Translations under genes and position numbers: made by a program
The notes under the pieces: model-generated
Database searches by the model: none
What the model saw: only the letters and a program-made list of their open reading frames with translations
Told to the model about the DNA's origin: nothing
Source of the DNA: Williamsia maris
GTDB lineage: Bacteria > Actinomycetota > Actinomycetes > Mycobacteriales > Mycobacteriaceae
DNA length: 64,000 nt
Reading direction: 5' to 3'
NCBI RefSeq assembly: GCF_024171815.1
Contig: NZ_JAMTCJ010000004.1
Coordinates: 496,001-560,000, forward strand
Part shown: positions 1-12,663 of the stretch, one piece after another
How the letters are laid out: each line of letters begins with the position of its first letter
Position numbering within the stretch: position 1 is the stretch's first letter

Positions 1-350
1 GGCGGGGACCCGGTCGAATGGCCGTGTGCGGGTGCACACGGGTCGGCGGCGACGGTCTGGTTCGTCGATCGTGGGGCTGCCGGCGCGTTGTGACGCCCGG
101 ATCGGGTCACGCGATGTGACACCGCATCTCAATTATTCGACCGTCCTGTGAACTGTCACAGGTCCCGGTAGTGTGTGCCGTGGGTCAACAAGTCCGACGT
201 CGGGTGGTCGGACCGGGTCATCGCAGCACCGTCGAGACGCCGCAGGGGCGCTTGTCGTAACCACCGGCTCCACTCATGAGGATTGCGGATGATCGTCCAT
301 ACCCATTCACTGCACCCCGTCCCGATCGGTGGCATCACCGGCGTCGCGAC
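1..350. other. Non-coding region left of the TetR gene
   Basis: No convincing gene is visible from the left edge to the TetR start. The only ORF here on the minus strand is the high-GC shadow of the regulator. The stretch holds an AT-richer patch around 130-140, a perfect palindrome at 145-162 and a possible -10 box TAGTGT at 169-174, so it looks like a regulatory region, perhaps shared with a divergent gene beyond the window edge. Confidence 0.5.
145..162. promoter_or_regulatory. Candidate operator palindrome upstream of the TetR gene
   Basis: CCTGTGA and TCACAGG form a perfect 7-bp inverted repeat around the 4-nt centre ACTG. It lies just before a TANNNT box (TAGTGT, 169-174) and about 190 bp before the regulator start. 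TetR-family proteins usually bind palindromes of this size near their own gene, so autoregulation is a reasonable inference. The half-sites resemble CRP/GlxR half-sites (TGTGA and TCACA), but the spacer is 4 nt rather than the usual 6. Confidence 0.4.
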
Positions 351-956
351 ATGACCGCGTCCGAGGCGTTCGCCGTACCGCAGGAGCAGTCCGAGCCGGC
401 CAGGCGCACCGGTCGGTTGTCCGTCGACGACTGGGTGCGCGCCGCGTTGGACCTGCTCGTCCGGGACGGCGTGGCCGCGGTCCGCATCACGCGGCTGTGC
501 GAGGAACTGCACGTCACCAAGGGCAGCTTCTACTGGCATTTCACCGACATCAACGGGTTGATGGAAGCGGTGGCCGACCACTGGTGCGACACCCAGAACA
601 CGTCGATGGGAGCTCTCGTCGACCTCGGGTCGATGGCGCCACGCGACCGACTCGAGACGATGACGGCGGCGCTCGTCGGCGATCGCTCCTGGGCGGTCGA
701 GAACGCGATCCGCGAGTGGGCCCGCAGCAACGTGATCGTGGCCGACACCGTGCGCCGACTCGACCGGTTGGTGTTCTCCGTCGTGCAGGAGGCCCTGCTG
801 GAGCTGGGGTTCGACCACGCCGAGGCGCGCCTGCGTGCCGGCGCCCTCGTCTACGCGGGCATCGGTTTCCTGCACGCACGAGACAGCCTCGACACGCCCA
901 CCGCGGACGAGATCCGGTCGATCTTCTGGGTCATCACCGCGCGCCCGGACGCCTGA
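351..956 (+). CDS. TetR/AcrR-family transcriptional regulator
   Basis: A 201-residue one-component DNA-binding repressor. The N-terminal helix-turn-helix is clear: a VRAALDLLVRDGVAAVRITR helix segment, then EELHVTKGSFYWHF, the TetR recognition-helix signature, then the link to the ligand-binding half. The C-terminal part is all helical and variable, as expected, so the inducer cannot be predicted. An in-frame ATG at 276 would add 25 basic, low-complexity residues; I prefer 351 because it places the HTH at the usual distance from the N-terminus. No ribosome-binding site decides the matter. It converges on ppc with only 24 bp between the stop codons, so it is not part of the glycolytic operon. 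The palindrome at 145-162 is a candidate operator. Confidence 0.85.
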   Translation: MTASEAFAVPQEQSEPARRTGRLSVDDWVRAALDLLVRDGVAAVRITRLCEELHVTKGSFYWHFTDINGLMEAVADHWCDTQNTSMGALVDLGSMAPRDRLETMTAALVGDRSWAVENAIREWARSNVIVADTVRRLDRLVFSVVQEALLELGFDHAEARLRAGALVYAGIGFLHARDSLDTPTADEIRSIFWVITARPDA

Positions 957-981
957 TCACCCGCGCCCTGATCACCCGCGC
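952..981. repeat. Perfect 15-bp tandem duplication between TetR gene and ppc
   Basis: CCTGATCACCCGCGC occurs twice in direct tandem (952-966 and 967-981). The first copy contains the TetR stop codon and the second runs up to the ppc stop. Each copy carries the palindrome TGATCA. It looks like a small slippage duplication that makes up nearly the whole gap between two convergent genes. Confidence 0.8.
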
Positions 982-3854
982 TAGCCGCTGTTGCGCAGCG
1001 CGGTGGCCAGTCCGTTCATCGTCAGCTGGATACCACGTCGCACCTGCGGGGAGTCGTCGCCGGCACGGAATCGCTTCAGCAGTTCGAGTTGCAGCAGGTT
1101 CAGCGGCTCGAGGTACGGGAACCGGTTGAACACCGATCGGGCCAGCGACGCGTTGTCGGCGAGCAGATCGGTGCTCTCGGTGATGTCGAAGTACATCTGC
1201 ACGGTGCGCTTGTGCTCGGCGGTGATCATCCCGAACACCCGCTCGCGCAACGACTCGTCGGCGACCAGGCGCGAGTACCGCTCGGCCAGCCCGAGGTCCG
1301 ACTTGGCCATCACCTGGGCCATGTTCGACATCACGGTCCGGAAGAACGGCCAGCTGCGGTAGTACCCGCGCAGGGTCTCGAGCCGCTCCGGATCTCCGTC
1401 GATCCACTGCTCGAACGCCGACCCGGTGCCGTACCAACCCGGCAACATCACGCGGGACTGTGTCCAGGAGAGCACCCACGGGATGGCACGGAGGTCGGAG
1501 ATCTTCTCGGTCTGCTTGCGCGACGCCGGACGGCTGCCGATGTTGAGGGCACCGATCTCCGACAGCGGCGTGGACGAGGTGAAGTACTCGACGAATCCGG
1601 GGGTGTCGTGGACCAGCGCGCTGTAGGCGCCGCGGGCCAGCGCGGCGAGCTCGTCGAGCACCACGTACGCGGCCTCGGCCTCGTCCCCGAGACCCTCGGT
1701 GTCGAGCAGGGTCGACTCGATGGTCGCCGCCAGCAGTGTCTCGAGGTTGCGTCGGGCCAGCACCGGTTCGGCGTACTTGGCCGCGATGACCTCACCCTGC
1801 TCGGTGATACGCAACGATCCCTGTACCGCCCCCGGGGGCTGGGCCAGGATCGCGTCGTAAGACGGTCCGCCACCGCGTCCGACCGTTCCGCCGCGACCGT
1901 GGAACAGTCGCAGACGGATCCCGGCCTTCTGCGACGCCTCGACGAGGTCGAGTTCGGCTCGGTAGAGAGCCCAGTTCGCGGCCAGGTACCCGCCGTCCTT
2001 GTTGGAGTCGGAGTAGCCGAGCATGACCTCCTGGATGTCGCCCTGCGCCGACACCAGCGCGCGGTAAAGCGGGACGTCCAGCGCGGCCAGCAGAGTCGCG
2101 GCACCCTGCTGGAGGTCCTCGATGGTCTCGAACAGCGGTACGACGCGCACGGTGCAGCGCGGGTCCTCCTCCGCCGATCCGGGATCGAAGAGACCGGCCT
2201 CCTTGAGCATGATCAGCGCCTCGAGCATGTCGCTGACCGAGGTGCACATGCTGATGATGTAGTTCGGCACCGATTCCGGGCCGTAGTCGGCGACGGCGCG
2301 GGCGCCCGCGGTCACGATCGCGAGTTCCTTGGCGGCCAGCTCACCGAGCTGCGCGCCCGGGCGCACCAGCGGACGGCGGTCGGCGAGCTCGCGGGTCAGC
2401 AGCGCCACCCGGTCGGCCTCGTCGAGCGAGCAGTAGTCGTCGTGCACCCCCGACCACGCGAGCAGCTCGGCCACGACCTCCTCGTGGACGTCGGAGTTCT
2501 GCCGCATGTCGAGGCCGGACAGGTGGAAACCGAACGCGCGCACCGCTTCGCGGAGGGTGAGCAGGCGGTCGTCGGCGAGTGGGCCGTCACGGTTCGCGCG
2601 CAGCGACGCGTCGACGACGTCGAGGTCGGCGAGCAGTTCCGCGGCGGTCGCGTACGGCTGGGCCTCGGTGTCGACGAATGCGTCGACCAGGGCCTGCGTC
2701 TGCGGACCGAAGCGGTCGTGGGCGGTCGACATCAGACGCGAGCGGATACGCCGCAACGCGAGTCGGTAGGGCTCGTCGGTCGCGGTGTCCTCGGGGTCGT
2801 CGATCCCGCCGAGCGCGACGAGTTCGTCGCTGACGGTGACCAGTCGCGAGGACATGCTCAACTCCTGGGCCAGGATGGTGAGCTGTTCGAGGTGATGGGT
2901 CACCGCGGTCTGCGCGGCCCGTCCGGTGGCCATGGCGACGATCTCGTCGGTGACGAACGGGTTGCCGTCGCGGTCGCCTCCGATCCACGACCCCATTCGC
3001 AGGATCGGCTCGTCGGACAGGCCCGCCCCGGGGTACTGGTCGCGCAGCTGGTCGCGTAAGGCGGCGTTGATCGTGGGGATCACCGAGAAGAACGCGGCGT
3101 CGTAGTACCGCAGGCCCACCTCGATCTCGTCCTCGATGCGCAGACGCTCGAGGCGGATCAACGCGGTCTGCCACAGCGTCAGCACCTGCCTGCGCAGCGC
3201 GGCGGTCACCTCGGTGTCCTCGTCGGGGGTCAACTCGGTGCGTCCGCGGAAGCGCATCAGGTCGGTGATGCGGCGTTGGGCCTCGAAGACGGTACGGCGG
3301 CGGGTCTCGGTCGGGTGCGCGGTGATCACCGGGACGACCACGGCGTCGGAGAGGGCGCGACCCACCTCCTCGTCGGACAGGCCTGCCTCGGCGAGTTTGG
3401 CGTAGGTCGCGGTGAGGCTGGAGTCCACCGGCGGATCGCCCGCACGGACGTGGATGGCGCGGCGGCGCTCGCGGTGGATGTCCTCGGCCAGGTTGGCCAG
3501 CAGGGCGAAGTGGCTGAAGGCCCGGATGACGGGCGTCGCCTGCGCCACGTCCAGGCCGGCGAGGGTCTCGGCGAGCTCGCTGCGGTCGATCTCGGAACGA
3601 CGGACCCGGAAGGACTCGACGCGTGCCCGCTCCACGAGGTCGAAGATCTCCTCGCCGGCGTGTTCGCGGACGATGTCGCCCAGCAGACCGCCGAGCAGTC
3701 GGATGTCCTCGCGGAGGGGTTCGGTCGCCTGCCTACCGGTGGCGGTCGAGGTGACCCGGACGTCCGAGGGGGCGACGAAGCTCTCGTCCGCTCCGTGCTC
3801 GGAGGTGGTGCGGTCGGACGCGGGACTGCTTGCTGCCGTGGACTGTTCCGTCAT
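981..3854 (-). CDS. ppc: Phosphoenolpyruvate carboxylase
   Basis: Carboxylates PEP with bicarbonate to oxaloacetate, refilling the TCA cycle; cytoplasmic homotetramer in this family. The 957-residue length is usual (880-970), with about 45 extra polar residues at the N-terminus. The catalytic His motif [12 protein letters not shown] has His at about residue 180, [10 protein letters not shown] follows near residue 600, and the glycine-rich [17 protein letters not shown] loop near 645. The C-terminus ends with the family's [12 protein letters not shown] type, in which the terminal glycine is conserved. It is the last gene of gap-pgk-tpiA-secG-ppc, 44 bp after secG, so flux from triose phosphate to oxaloacetate is encoded in one transcription unit. 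Confidence 0.98.
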   Translation of the reverse strand: MTEQSTAASSPASDRTTSEHGADESFVAPSDVRVTSTATGRQATEPLREDIRLLGGLLGDIVREHAGEEIFDLVERARVESFRVRRSEIDRSELAETLAGLDVAQATPVIRAFSHFALLANLAEDIHRERRRAIHVRAGDPPVDSSLTATYAKLAEAGLSDEEVGRALSDAVVVPVITAHPTETRRRTVFEAQRRITDLMRFRGRTELTPDEDTEVTAALRRQVLTLWQTALIRLERLRIEDEIEVGLRYYDAAFFSVIPTINAALRDQLRDQYPGAGLSDEPILRMGSWIGGDRDGNPFVTDEIVAMATGRAAQTAVTHHLEQLTILAQELSMSSRLVTVSDELVALGGIDDPEDTATDEPYRLALRRIRSRLMSTAHDRFGPQTQALVDAFVDTEAQPYATAAELLADLDVVDASLRANRDGPLADDRLLTLREAVRAFGFHLSGLDMRQNSDVHEEVVAELLAWSGVHDDYCSLDEADRVALLTRELADRRPLVRPGAQLGELAAKELAIVTAGARAVADYGPESVPNYIISMCTSVSDMLEALIMLKEAGLFDPGSAEEDPRCTVRVVPLFETIEDLQQGAATLLAALDVPLYRALVSAQGDIQEVMLGYSDSNKDGGYLAANWALYRAELDLVEASQKAGIRLRLFHGRGGTVGRGGGPSYDAILAQPPGAVQGSLRITEQGEVIAAKYAEPVLARRNLETLLAATIESTLLDTEGLGDEAEAAYVVLDELAALARGAYSALVHDTPGFVEYFTSSTPLSEIGALNIGSRPASRKQTEKISDLRAIPWVLSWTQSRVMLPGWYGTGSAFEQWIDGDPERLETLRGYYRSWPFFRTVMSNMAQVMAKSDLGLAERYSRLVADESLRERVFGMITAEHKRTVQMYFDITESTDLLADNASLARSVFNRFPYLEPLNLLQLELLKRFRAGDDSPQVRRGIQLTMNGLATALRNSG

Positions 3855-3898
3855 CGCTCCAGTATCCCGCCCAATGCGATCGGCGGCATCTCGGGCGG

Positions 3899-4132
3899 TC
3901 AGGACAGCTTGATGTCCAGACCGATGCCGAGGATGAAGATGAACCAGATGACGCCGACGAAGACGGTCAGGCGGTCGAGGTTGCGCTCGACGACGCTGGA
4001 TCCGGACAGGCTCGACTGGACGCCACCACCGAACAGAGAGGACAGGCCGCCGCCCTTACCGCGATGCAGCAGCACGAGGATCACCATCAGAACGCTGGTG
4101 ATGACCAATCCGATGTCCAAGACGAACTTCAC
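3899..4132 (-). CDS. secG: Preprotein translocase subunit SecG
   Basis: A 77-residue auxiliary subunit of the SecYEG channel. It has two predicted membrane helices (about residues 3-22 and 56-74) joined by a glycine-rich cytoplasmic loop containing [17 protein letters not shown], the hallmark of SecG. The length matches mycobacterial SecG. It sits 65 bp after tpiA and 44 bp before ppc on the same strand, which is the actinobacterial arrangement, so it is probably co-transcribed with the glycolytic genes. Confidence 0.96.
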   Translation of the reverse strand: MKFVLDIGLVITSVLMVILVLLHRGKGGGLSSLFGGGVQSSLSGSSVVERNLDRLTVFVGVIWFIFILGIGLDIKLS

Positions 4133-4197
4133 TGACGGTGATCCTTTTCGTTGTCGCGACGCAAACTCTCGGCGAGTCTACGTGGTCCACCCCTCGA

Positions 4198-4986
4198 TCA
4201 GGGCAGCGGTCCACCTGCGGCGATCGCGGACAGGGTCGCGAACTCGTCGGACTTGAGCGACGCGCCGCCCACGAGGGCGCCGTCGACGTCGGTCTGGCCG
4301 ACGATCTCGCCGACGTTCTTCGAGCTCACCGAGCCGCCGTAGAGGACCCGCACGGATGCGGCCACCGTGGCGTCGGCCAGTTCGGCCAGCGTCGAACGGA
4401 TGGCCGCGCAGACCTCCTGGGCATCGGCCGCGCTCGCGACCCGACCGGTACCGATCGCCCACACCGGTTCGTAGGCGATGACGACCTTCGCGATCTCGTC
4501 GGCCGAGAGGCCGGCGAGCGAACCGGTCAGCTGCGCGACGTTGTAGGCCACGTGCTCCCCCGCCTCGCGGACGTCGAGGCCCTCACCGATGCAGACGATG
4601 GGCGTCAGCCCGTGCCGCAGCGCGGCCTTGGTCTTGCCGAGGACGACCTCGTCGGTCTCGGCGTGCAGGGTCCGACGCTCCGAGTGCCCGACGACGACGA
4701 AGGTGCAGCCCAGCTTGGCCAGGAACGCGCCGCTGATCTCGCCGGTGTGCGCACCGGAGTCGTGCTCGGACAGATCCTGCGCGCCGTACGTCACCAGCAG
4801 CTTGTCGCCGTCGACGACGGTCTGGACGCTGCGGATGTCGGTGAACGGCGGGATGACCGTCACGTCGACCTTGTCGAAGTACTTCGCGGGGAGCGCGAAG
4901 GCGATCTTCTGGACGAGCGCGATGGCCTCGAGGTGGTTGAGGTTGCACTTCCAGTTGCCCGCGATGAGCGGCTTGCGGTTTGCCAC
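4198..4986 (-). CDS. tpiA: Triosephosphate isomerase
   Basis: Interconverts dihydroxyacetone phosphate and glyceraldehyde 3-phosphate; cytoplasmic TIM-barrel dimer. The 262-residue protein has all catalytic motifs: GNWKCN (substrate-binding Asn and Lys) near residue 12, VVVGHSERR (catalytic His) near 100, [11 protein letters not shown] (catalytic Glu) near 170, and YGGSVSSKN for phosphate binding near 215. It starts 4 bp after the pgk stop, so the two are translationally linked. Confidence 0.98.
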   Translation of the reverse strand: MANRKPLIAGNWKCNLNHLEAIALVQKIAFALPAKYFDKVDVTVIPPFTDIRSVQTVVDGDKLLVTYGAQDLSEHDSGAHTGEISGAFLAKLGCTFVVVGHSERRTLHAETDEVVLGKTKAALRHGLTPIVCIGEGLDVREAGEHVAYNVAQLTGSLAGLSADEIAKVVIAYEPVWAIGTGRVASAADAQEVCAAIRSTLAELADATVAASVRVLYGGSVSSKNVGEIVGQTDVDGALVGGASLKSDEFATLSAIAAGGPLP

Positions 4987-4990
4987 GTTC

Positions 4991-6202
4991 TCAGTCCTCC
5001 AGGACCTTCAGCCCCGGGAGCTCCTTGCCCTCGAGGTATTCCAGCGAGGCGCCGCCGCCGGTGGAGATGTGCGAGAACGCGTCGTCGGACAGACCGAGGT
5101 GGCGCACCGCCGCGGCGGAGTCACCGCCGCCGACAACACTGAACGCGCCCGACGCGGTGGCGCCGGCGATGGCCTCGGCCACCCCCTTGGTACCCGCCGC
5201 GAAGGCGTCGAACTCGAACACACCGGCCGGACCGTTCCAGAAGATGGTCTGCGCCTCGGCCAGGACGGCGGCGAATCGCTTCACCGACTCCGGGCCGATG
5301 TCGAGACCCATCCAGCCGTCCGGGATGTCGCGCACCGACACGGTCTGGGTGGCGGCGTCGGCGGAGAACGAGTCGGCGACGACCACGTCGACCGGCAGAT
5401 GGATGACGTCGCCGAACCGCTCGAGCAGGTCCTTGCAGACCGCGACCTGATCGTCCTGCAGCAGCGACGTGCCGACCGAGAGGCCCTGGGCGACGAGGAA
5501 CGTGAACGCCATGCCGCCGCCGATGACCAGCGTGTCGACCTTGGGTGCGAGGGCCTCGATGACGCCGAGCTTGTCGGACACCTTCGACCCGCCGAGCACG
5601 ACCGCGTACGGTCGCGCGACGTCGGCGGTCAGCTTCTGCAGAACCTTGACCTCGGACTCGACGAGCCCACCGGCGTAGTGCGGCAACAACTTCGCCACGT
5701 CGTAGACCGACGCCTGCTCGCGGTGGACCACGCCGAAACCGTCGGACACGAACGCACCGTCGTCACCCACGAGTTCGACGAGGGCCTTGGCCAGCGCCTC
5801 CCGCTCGGAGGCGTCCTTCGAGGTCTCCCGCGGATCGAACCGGATGTTCTCCAGGAGCAGGACGTCACCGTCGGTCAGACCCTCGGCGCGCGCGAGCGCA
5901 TCGGTGCCGACGACGTCGGACGCGAGCTGGACGTTGCGTCCGAGCTCCTCGCCGAGGCGGGCGGCGACCGGCGCCAGGGAGAACTTCGGGTCCGGCTCAC
6001 CCTTGGGGCGTCCGAGATGCGCGGTGACGATCACCGAGGCACCCGCGTCGGCCAGGGCCGCGATGGTGGGCGCCGAGGCGATGATTCGCCCGGCGTCGGT
6101 GATGGTCTCCCCGTCCAGCGGGACGTTGAGATCCGAGCGCACCAGGACGATGCGGCCGGGCACGCCCTTCTCGAGCAGGTCTTTCAGCGATGCAAGTGCC
6201 AT
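4991..6202 (-). CDS. pgk: Phosphoglycerate kinase
   Basis: Transfers the acyl phosphate of 1,3-bisphosphoglycerate to ADP in glycolysis. The 403-residue protein shows [13 protein letters not shown] near the N-terminus, [22 protein letters not shown] in the hinge region, [10 protein letters not shown], and the nucleotide-binding [11 protein letters not shown] with the [13 protein letters not shown] segment near the end. I chose the ATG that gives [10 protein letters not shown], the usual start; longer in-frame starts run into the end of gap. About 20 bp separate it from gap and 4 bp from tpiA. Confidence 0.97.
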   Translation of the reverse strand: MALASLKDLLEKGVPGRIVLVRSDLNVPLDGETITDAGRIIASAPTIAALADAGASVIVTAHLGRPKGEPDPKFSLAPVAARLGEELGRNVQLASDVVGTDALARAEGLTDGDVLLLENIRFDPRETSKDASEREALAKALVELVGDDGAFVSDGFGVVHREQASVYDVAKLLPHYAGGLVESEVKVLQKLTADVARPYAVVLGGSKVSDKLGVIEALAPKVDTLVIGGGMAFTFLVAQGLSVGTSLLQDDQVAVCKDLLERFGDVIHLPVDVVVADSFSADAATQTVSVRDIPDGWMGLDIGPESVKRFAAVLAEAQTIFWNGPAGVFEFDAFAAGTKGVAEAIAGATASGAFSVVGGGDSAAAVRHLGLSDDAFSHISTGGGASLEYLEGKELPGLKVLED

Positions 6203-6222
6203 GAGAGGAGACCGACCGCCCT

Positions 6223-8339
<2,117 letters not shown>

Positions 8340-8358
8340 CGGTTGCTGTCCTCCTGCC

Positions 8359-8371
8359 GGGGGTCGCCCCC
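8359..8371 (-). other. GC hairpin directly upstream of the whiA ribosome-binding site
   Basis: GGGGG and CCCCC pair around a 3-nt loop, and the AGGAGG of whiA begins a few bases downstream on the minus strand. The hairpin could attenuate or protect the whiA message within the uvrC-rapZ-yvcK-whiA unit. Function is inferred only from position. Confidence 0.35.
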
Positions 8372-8468
8372 CAGACGCGTAGTTTCCTCGGCGCTGCGCC
8401 GACTCGTCGCTGCTGGCCCGTGATCGCGGGCGTCGACGACGTCCCCCGTCGTGCTCGCGGCGGCGGGG

Positions 8469-9497
8469 CTACCCGAGCCGGTCTGCCGAAGGCGGTCGGT
8501 CGACTGCCCCGACAGCGTAGCCATCGGTCTGTTCCTCGCACAGCGTAAGCACCATGGAGGCCAATTTCTCCGGATCGTGTACATGGGTGCCCGGCTGCGC
8601 GAGGTCGCCCACGTGCAATCGGGCGCCGAACAGTGCGGCGGCACGCTCCACGTGGTCGCGTTCGCGCCCGGCGGGTGCCGAACCGGCGTCGACGATGACG
8701 TCGTCCACGCGGAAGTCGTCGGCGTGGGCGTGCAGCACGTGCAGGTGTCGTTCGACCGAGAAGCCGCTGGTCTCACCGGCTTCCGGCGCGAGGTTGACGA
8801 ACAGCATCCGGCGGGCGGACGTCGCCTTGAGGGCGGCGAGCTGCTCGGGCACGAGGACGTGCGGGATGACGCTGGAGAACCACGACCCGGGGCCGAGCAC
8901 CACGAGATCGGCGGCGGCGATCGCCTCGACGGCCTCCGGACACGCCGGCGGATCGGGCGGGAGGAGACGAACGCGTCGCACGGTGCCCGGTGTCGTGGCG
9001 ACCGCTACCTGCCCGGCGATGCTGCGGCTGATCCGCGGATCGGCCTCCAGCCCGGAGACCTCCGCCTCGATGTTCAGGGGCACCGCCGACATGGGGAGCA
9101 CGCGTCCGGGGACGCCGAACAGCTCCATCACGGCGTCGAGGGCGGTCACGGGGTCGCCGAGTTCCTCGGTGAGGCCCGCGAGCAGCAGGTTGCCCACCGG
9201 GTGTCCGGCGAGGGCGCCACGGCCGCCGAATCGGTGCTGCAACAGGGCCACCCAACGGTCCCGGCCACCGGCCGGTTCGTGCTCGCCGCCTGCCGACATC
9301 AGCGCCGCGATCGCCATCCGCAGATCACCGGGCGGGATGACCCCGAGTTCCGAGCGCAACCGGCCCGACGACCCGCCGTCGTCGGCCACGGTGACCACCG
9401 CGGTGACCTCGTCGCTGAGTCGTCGCATGGCCGTCAGGGTGGCGTGCAGACCGTGTCCGCCACCGAGCGCGACGACCTTGCCGATCCCGCTGCTCAT
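8469..9497 (-). CDS. yvcK: Gluconeogenesis factor YvcK/GlmR, CofD-like fold
   Basis: Member of the YvcK (GlmR) family, which in Bacillus and mycobacteria controls flux between central carbon metabolism and peptidoglycan precursor synthesis and binds UDP-sugars. The 342 residues open with KVVALGGGHGLHATL, and contain VADDGGSSGRLR and GVIPPGDLRMAIAAL, the family's phosphate/nucleotide-binding loops. The ATG overlaps the rapZ stop (ATGA). Residues upstream of this ATG in the same frame are the basic antisense-like continuation inside rapZ and were not used. Its actual ligand here is not shown by sequence. Confidence 0.95.
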   Translation of the reverse strand: MSSGIGKVVALGGGHGLHATLTAMRRLSDEVTAVVTVADDGGSSGRLRSELGVIPPGDLRMAIAALMSAGGEHEPAGGRDRWVALLQHRFGGRGALAGHPVGNLLLAGLTEELGDPVTALDAVMELFGVPGRVLPMSAVPLNIEAEVSGLEADPRISRSIAGQVAVATTPGTVRRVRLLPPDPPACPEAVEAIAAADLVVLGPGSWFSSVIPHVLVPEQLAALKATSARRMLFVNLAPEAGETSGFSVERHLHVLHAHADDFRVDDVIVDAGSAPAGRERDHVERAAALFGARLHVGDLAQPGTHVHDPEKLASMVLTLCEEQTDGYAVGAVDRPPSADRLG

Positions 9498-10471
9498 TCG
9501 CGTCCCAGGTCGCGGTGGACCACCCGGACGGCGAACGCGCGGCCCTCCGCGGTGTCGGCGACGTCGGTGTCCGCGCCGGAGTCCGGTGAGTCCGCGGTCG
9601 CGACCGACAGCCGTGTCCGCAGCTGTTCGGCCATCGCCACGCTGCGGTGCATGCCGCCGGTGCACCCGACGGCGACGGTCATGTAGCGCTTGCCCTCTCG
9701 CTCGTATCCCCGGGCCGTGAGTCGGATCACGCGCTCGAAAGCATCGAGGTAGTCCGACGCGCCGGGTTGGCCCAGCACGTAGTCCGAGACCGGCGACTCC
9801 AGGCCGTTGTGGTCGCGCAGTTCGGGCACCCAGTAGGGGTTGGGCAGGAAACGCACATCGGCGACGAGATCGGCGTCGATGGGCAGCCCGTACTTGAACC
9901 CGAACGACTGGAACGCGATCCGCACCTCGGTGGTCGACGGCTGGGCGAACGCGTTGTCGACGATGCGGCGCAGCGCGGTGACCGACAGATCGGAGGTGTC
10001 GACGACCAGATCCGCCGTCTCCGACACCTTGGCCAGCACGGCGCGCTCACGCGCGATCGCCTCGATCAGGGTTCCGTTGTCCTGCAGTGGATGCGAGCGG
10101 CGGACCTGCTCGAAGCGACGCACCAGCGCGGCGTCACCGGCGTCGAGGAACAGCAGTCGCGGGTGCTGACCGAGGGCCTCGAGCTCCTCGCGGACGTCGG
10201 ACACCTCGGCGCTGAACGACTCCGCGCCCGCCCGCATCACCAACGCGAGTCGGGTGATCGACGGGTCGTCGCTCTGCGCCACACCGACCATCTGGGTGAT
10301 CAGCGACGCCGGGACGTTGTCGGCGACATACCAGCCGAGGTCCTCGAGCAGTTTCGCCACCGTGCCACGACCGGCACCGGACATCCCGGTGACGAGCAGG
10401 ACGTCGATCTGTCGTCCGGTCGTCGCGCCGGGCACCATGTCGGTGTCGGACGCGGGGTCCCGGTCAGCCAT
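9494..10471 (-). CDS. rapZ: RNase adapter protein RapZ (nucleotide-binding YvcJ family)
   Basis: P-loop protein that binds GTP/ATP; in enterobacteria it is the adapter guiding RNase E to the GlmZ sRNA, a role not established in actinobacteria. The 325 residues contain an N-terminal [17 protein letters not shown]-loop with Arg in place of the more usual Lys-Ser, [22 protein letters not shown]-type segment, FGFKYGLP, and the C-terminal [11 protein letters not shown]. The first 25 residues are a polar extension. Start ATG overlaps the 3' end of uvrC by 8 nt; an alternative ATG lies 12 nt upstream. It overlaps yvcK by 4 nt. Confidence 0.94.
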   Translation of the reverse strand: MADRDPASDTDMVPGATTGRQIDVLLVTGMSGAGRGTVAKLLEDLGWYVADNVPASLITQMVGVAQSDDPSITRLALVMRAGAESFSAEVSDVREELEALGQHPRLLFLDAGDAALVRRFEQVRRSHPLQDNGTLIEAIARERAVLAKVSETADLVVDTSDLSVTALRRIVDNAFAQPSTTEVRIAFQSFGFKYGLPIDADLVADVRFLPNPYWVPELRDHNGLESPVSDYVLGQPGASDYLDAFERVIRLTARGYEREGKRYMTVAVGCTGGMHRSVAMAEQLRTRLSVATADSPDSGADTDVADTAEGRAFAVRVVHRDLGRE

Positions 10472-12611
10472 CACTGTTCCCATCTGTTCGCGAATCCTGT
10501 GTCCGCTCGGTCGATCCTGCCTGCTGCGGCTCCGACGCACCGGATGAGGCCTCGACCACCGGGCCGGCGAGAGCCATCTGTACGGCCTTCGCGGTGGACT
10601 GACCGATCCCCGGCACGGTCGCGATCTCCTCGATCGACGCGTCGCGGAGCCGGGCGACCGAACCGAAGTGCGACACCAACGCGGCCCGACGGGTCTGGCC
10701 GAGTCCCGGCACACCGTCGAGGACCGAGGCCGTCATCCGCTTGCTGCGCTTGCTGCGATGGAAGGTGATCGCGAACCGGTGCGCCTCGTCGCGCACCCGC
10801 TGCAGGAGGAACAACGCCTCACTCGTGCGCGGGAAGATCACCGGGTCCTCGTCGTCGGGGACCCAGACCTCCTCGAGACGTTTGGCCAACCCGATCACCG
10901 CGACGTCGGTGACGCCGAGCTCGCTCAACACCTGTGCCGCGGCGCGGACCTGCGGGCCGCCACCGTCGACGACGAACAGGTTCGGGGGGTAGGCGAAGCG
11001 GCGCGGTCGGCCGGTGGCCGGGTCGATCGACGCCTCGGGGGCGAGATCTCCCCCGTTGTCGGCGGGGTCGGCGGTCGCGCCGGGCGCGGGCACCGGACCA
11101 CTCTCGAGCACCACACCGGCGTTCGGTTCGGCGTCGGAGCGGTAGCGCAGGAACCGGCGTCGGGTCACCTCGGCGATCGATGCCACGTCGTCCGAACGCC
11201 CGTCGCCCGCAGCCTCTTTGATCGCGTAGTGCCGGTAGTCCGACTTGCGGGGCAGGCCGTCCTCGAAGACGACCAGCGAGGCGACGACATCGGTTCCCTG
11301 CACGTGCGAGATGTCGATGCACTCGATCCGCAACGGCGCGATGTCGAGTCCGAGGGTCTCCTGGATCTCGGTGAGGGCCGCCGACCGGGTCGTCAGGTCC
11401 CCCGCCCGGCGCAGCTTGTGCTGGGTGAGCGCCTCGCCAGCATTGCGTTCGACGGTCTCGAACAACGCCTTCTTGTCGCCGCGTTGCGGGACGCGCAGGT
11501 CGACGTTCGACCCGCGCAGCCCGGACAGCCACCGGGTGAACTCGGGGGCGTCGGGCGGGAGCACCGGCACCAGGACCTCGCGCGGTACCGGCTCGCTGCC
11601 CTCGTGGTCGGAGTCGACGCTCACCGTCGCGTCCTGATCGACCTGGGCGCCGTAGAACTGGGTCAGGAACTGCCCGACCTGCTCGGCCAGGTCGGGGGTG
11701 TCGTCGTCGGAGTCGGTGGTCGCGTTCAGCACGTCGGTGCGTTCGACCACCCACCCACGCTCGCCCCGGACGCGACCGCCGCGGACGTGGAAGATCTGCA
11801 CCGACACCTCGAGCTGGTCGGCCACCATCGCGACGACGTCGGCGTCGGTGCCGTCGCCGAGGACGACGGCCTGCTTCTCCAGGGCCCGACGCAGGGCGCC
11901 GACGTCGTCACGCAGACGTGCGGCACGCTCGAAGTCGAGATCGGCAGCCGCGGCTGCCATCTGGTTGTCGAGATGCTTGATCATGCGGTCGGTGCGGCCG
12001 GCGAGGAAGTCGCAGAAGTCCTGGACGATCTCGCGGTGCTCGACCGCGTCGACCCGTCCCACGCAGGGCGCGGCGCACTTGTCGATGTAGCCCAGCAGGC
12101 ACGGGCGGTCGATCTGCCGGTGACGTTTGAACACCCCGGCCGAACACGTCCGGGCCGGGAACACCCGGGTCAGCAGATCGAGGGTCTCGCGGATGGCCCA
12201 GGCGTGCGAGTACGGGCCGAAGTAGCGGACACCCTTGCGCCGCGGTCCGCGGTAGACGAACAACCGCGGGTACTCCTCGTTCAACGTGACCGCGAGCATC
12301 GGGTACGTCTTGTCGTCGCGGTAGCGGACGTTGAACCGCGGATCGAACTCCTTGATCCAGTTGTATTCGAGCTGCAGCGCCTCGACCTCGGTACCGACCA
12401 CCGTCCACTCGACGGACGCGGCGGTGGTGACCATCCGCCGTGTGCGCGGGTGCAGCGTGGACAGGTCGGCGAAATACGAGGTGAGCCGCGAGCGGAGGTT
12501 CTTCGCCTTGCCGACGTAGATGACGCGGCCATAGGTGTCCCGGAACTTGTAGACGCCGGGGTGGACCGGAATGCTCCCCGGCGCCGGGCGGTACGTGGTC
12601 GGATCGGGCAC
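10464..12611 (-). CDS. uvrC: Excinuclease ABC subunit C
   Basis: Makes both incisions of nucleotide excision repair with UvrAB. Domains in order: GIY-YIG nuclease at about residues 15-95 ([20 protein letters not shown]), UVR domain near 205-240 ([15 protein letters not shown]), RNase H-like endonuclease with [15 protein letters not shown] and [13 protein letters not shown], and C-terminal tandem helix-hairpin-helix ([24 protein letters not shown]). The 715 residues are slightly long because of an insertion rich in Ala/Pro/Asp around 500-525. The GTG start lies exactly 6 nt after a TAACCT box, so the transcript is probably leaderless. First gene of uvrC-rapZ-yvcK-whiA; divergent from ggt. Confidence 0.98.
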   Translation of the reverse strand: MPDPTTYRPAPGSIPVHPGVYKFRDTYGRVIYVGKAKNLRSRLTSYFADLSTLHPRTRRMVTTAASVEWTVVGTEVEALQLEYNWIKEFDPRFNVRYRDDKTYPMLAVTLNEEYPRLFVYRGPRRKGVRYFGPYSHAWAIRETLDLLTRVFPARTCSAGVFKRHRQIDRPCLLGYIDKCAAPCVGRVDAVEHREIVQDFCDFLAGRTDRMIKHLDNQMAAAAADLDFERAARLRDDVGALRRALEKQAVVLGDGTDADVVAMVADQLEVSVQIFHVRGGRVRGERGWVVERTDVLNATTDSDDDTPDLAEQVGQFLTQFYGAQVDQDATVSVDSDHEGSEPVPREVLVPVLPPDAPEFTRWLSGLRGSNVDLRVPQRGDKKALFETVERNAGEALTQHKLRRAGDLTTRSAALTEIQETLGLDIAPLRIECIDISHVQGTDVVASLVVFEDGLPRKSDYRHYAIKEAAGDGRSDDVASIAEVTRRRFLRYRSDAEPNAGVVLESGPVPAPGATADPADNGGDLAPEASIDPATGRPRRFAYPPNLFVVDGGGPQVRAAAQVLSELGVTDVAVIGLAKRLEEVWVPDDEDPVIFPRTSEALFLLQRVRDEAHRFAITFHRSKRSKRMTASVLDGVPGLGQTRRAALVSHFGSVARLRDASIEEIATVPGIGQSTAKAVQMALAGPVVEASSGASEPQQAGSTERTQDSRTDGNSDG

Positions 12612-12617
12612 GCGTCC

Positions 12618-12623
12618 AGGTTA
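12618..12623 (-). promoter_or_regulatory. -10 box of a probable leaderless uvrC transcript
   Basis: TAACCT on the minus strand (TANNNT consensus) is followed by 6 nt and then the uvrC GTG. This is the distance at which transcription would begin on the first base of the start codon. No ribosome-binding site precedes the GTG. Confidence 0.55.
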
Positions 12624-12651
12624 GTACGGCCCACAGACGTGCCCGACTTGT

Positions 12652-12657
12652 TAGCGT
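12652..12657 (+). promoter_or_regulatory. -10 box of a probable leaderless ggt transcript
   Basis: TAGCGT is followed by 6 nt and then the ggt ATG, with no ribosome-binding site between. It mirrors the uvrC box on the other strand, so the 52-bp divergent gap carries two back-to-back leaderless promoters. Confidence 0.55.
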
Positions 12658-12663
12658 CGGCGG

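Noticed and set aside
145-162. CRP/GlxR binding site
   Set aside because: The half-sites TGTGA and TCACA are separated by 4 nt, not the 6 nt of the CRP-family consensus; a TetR-type operator fits better.
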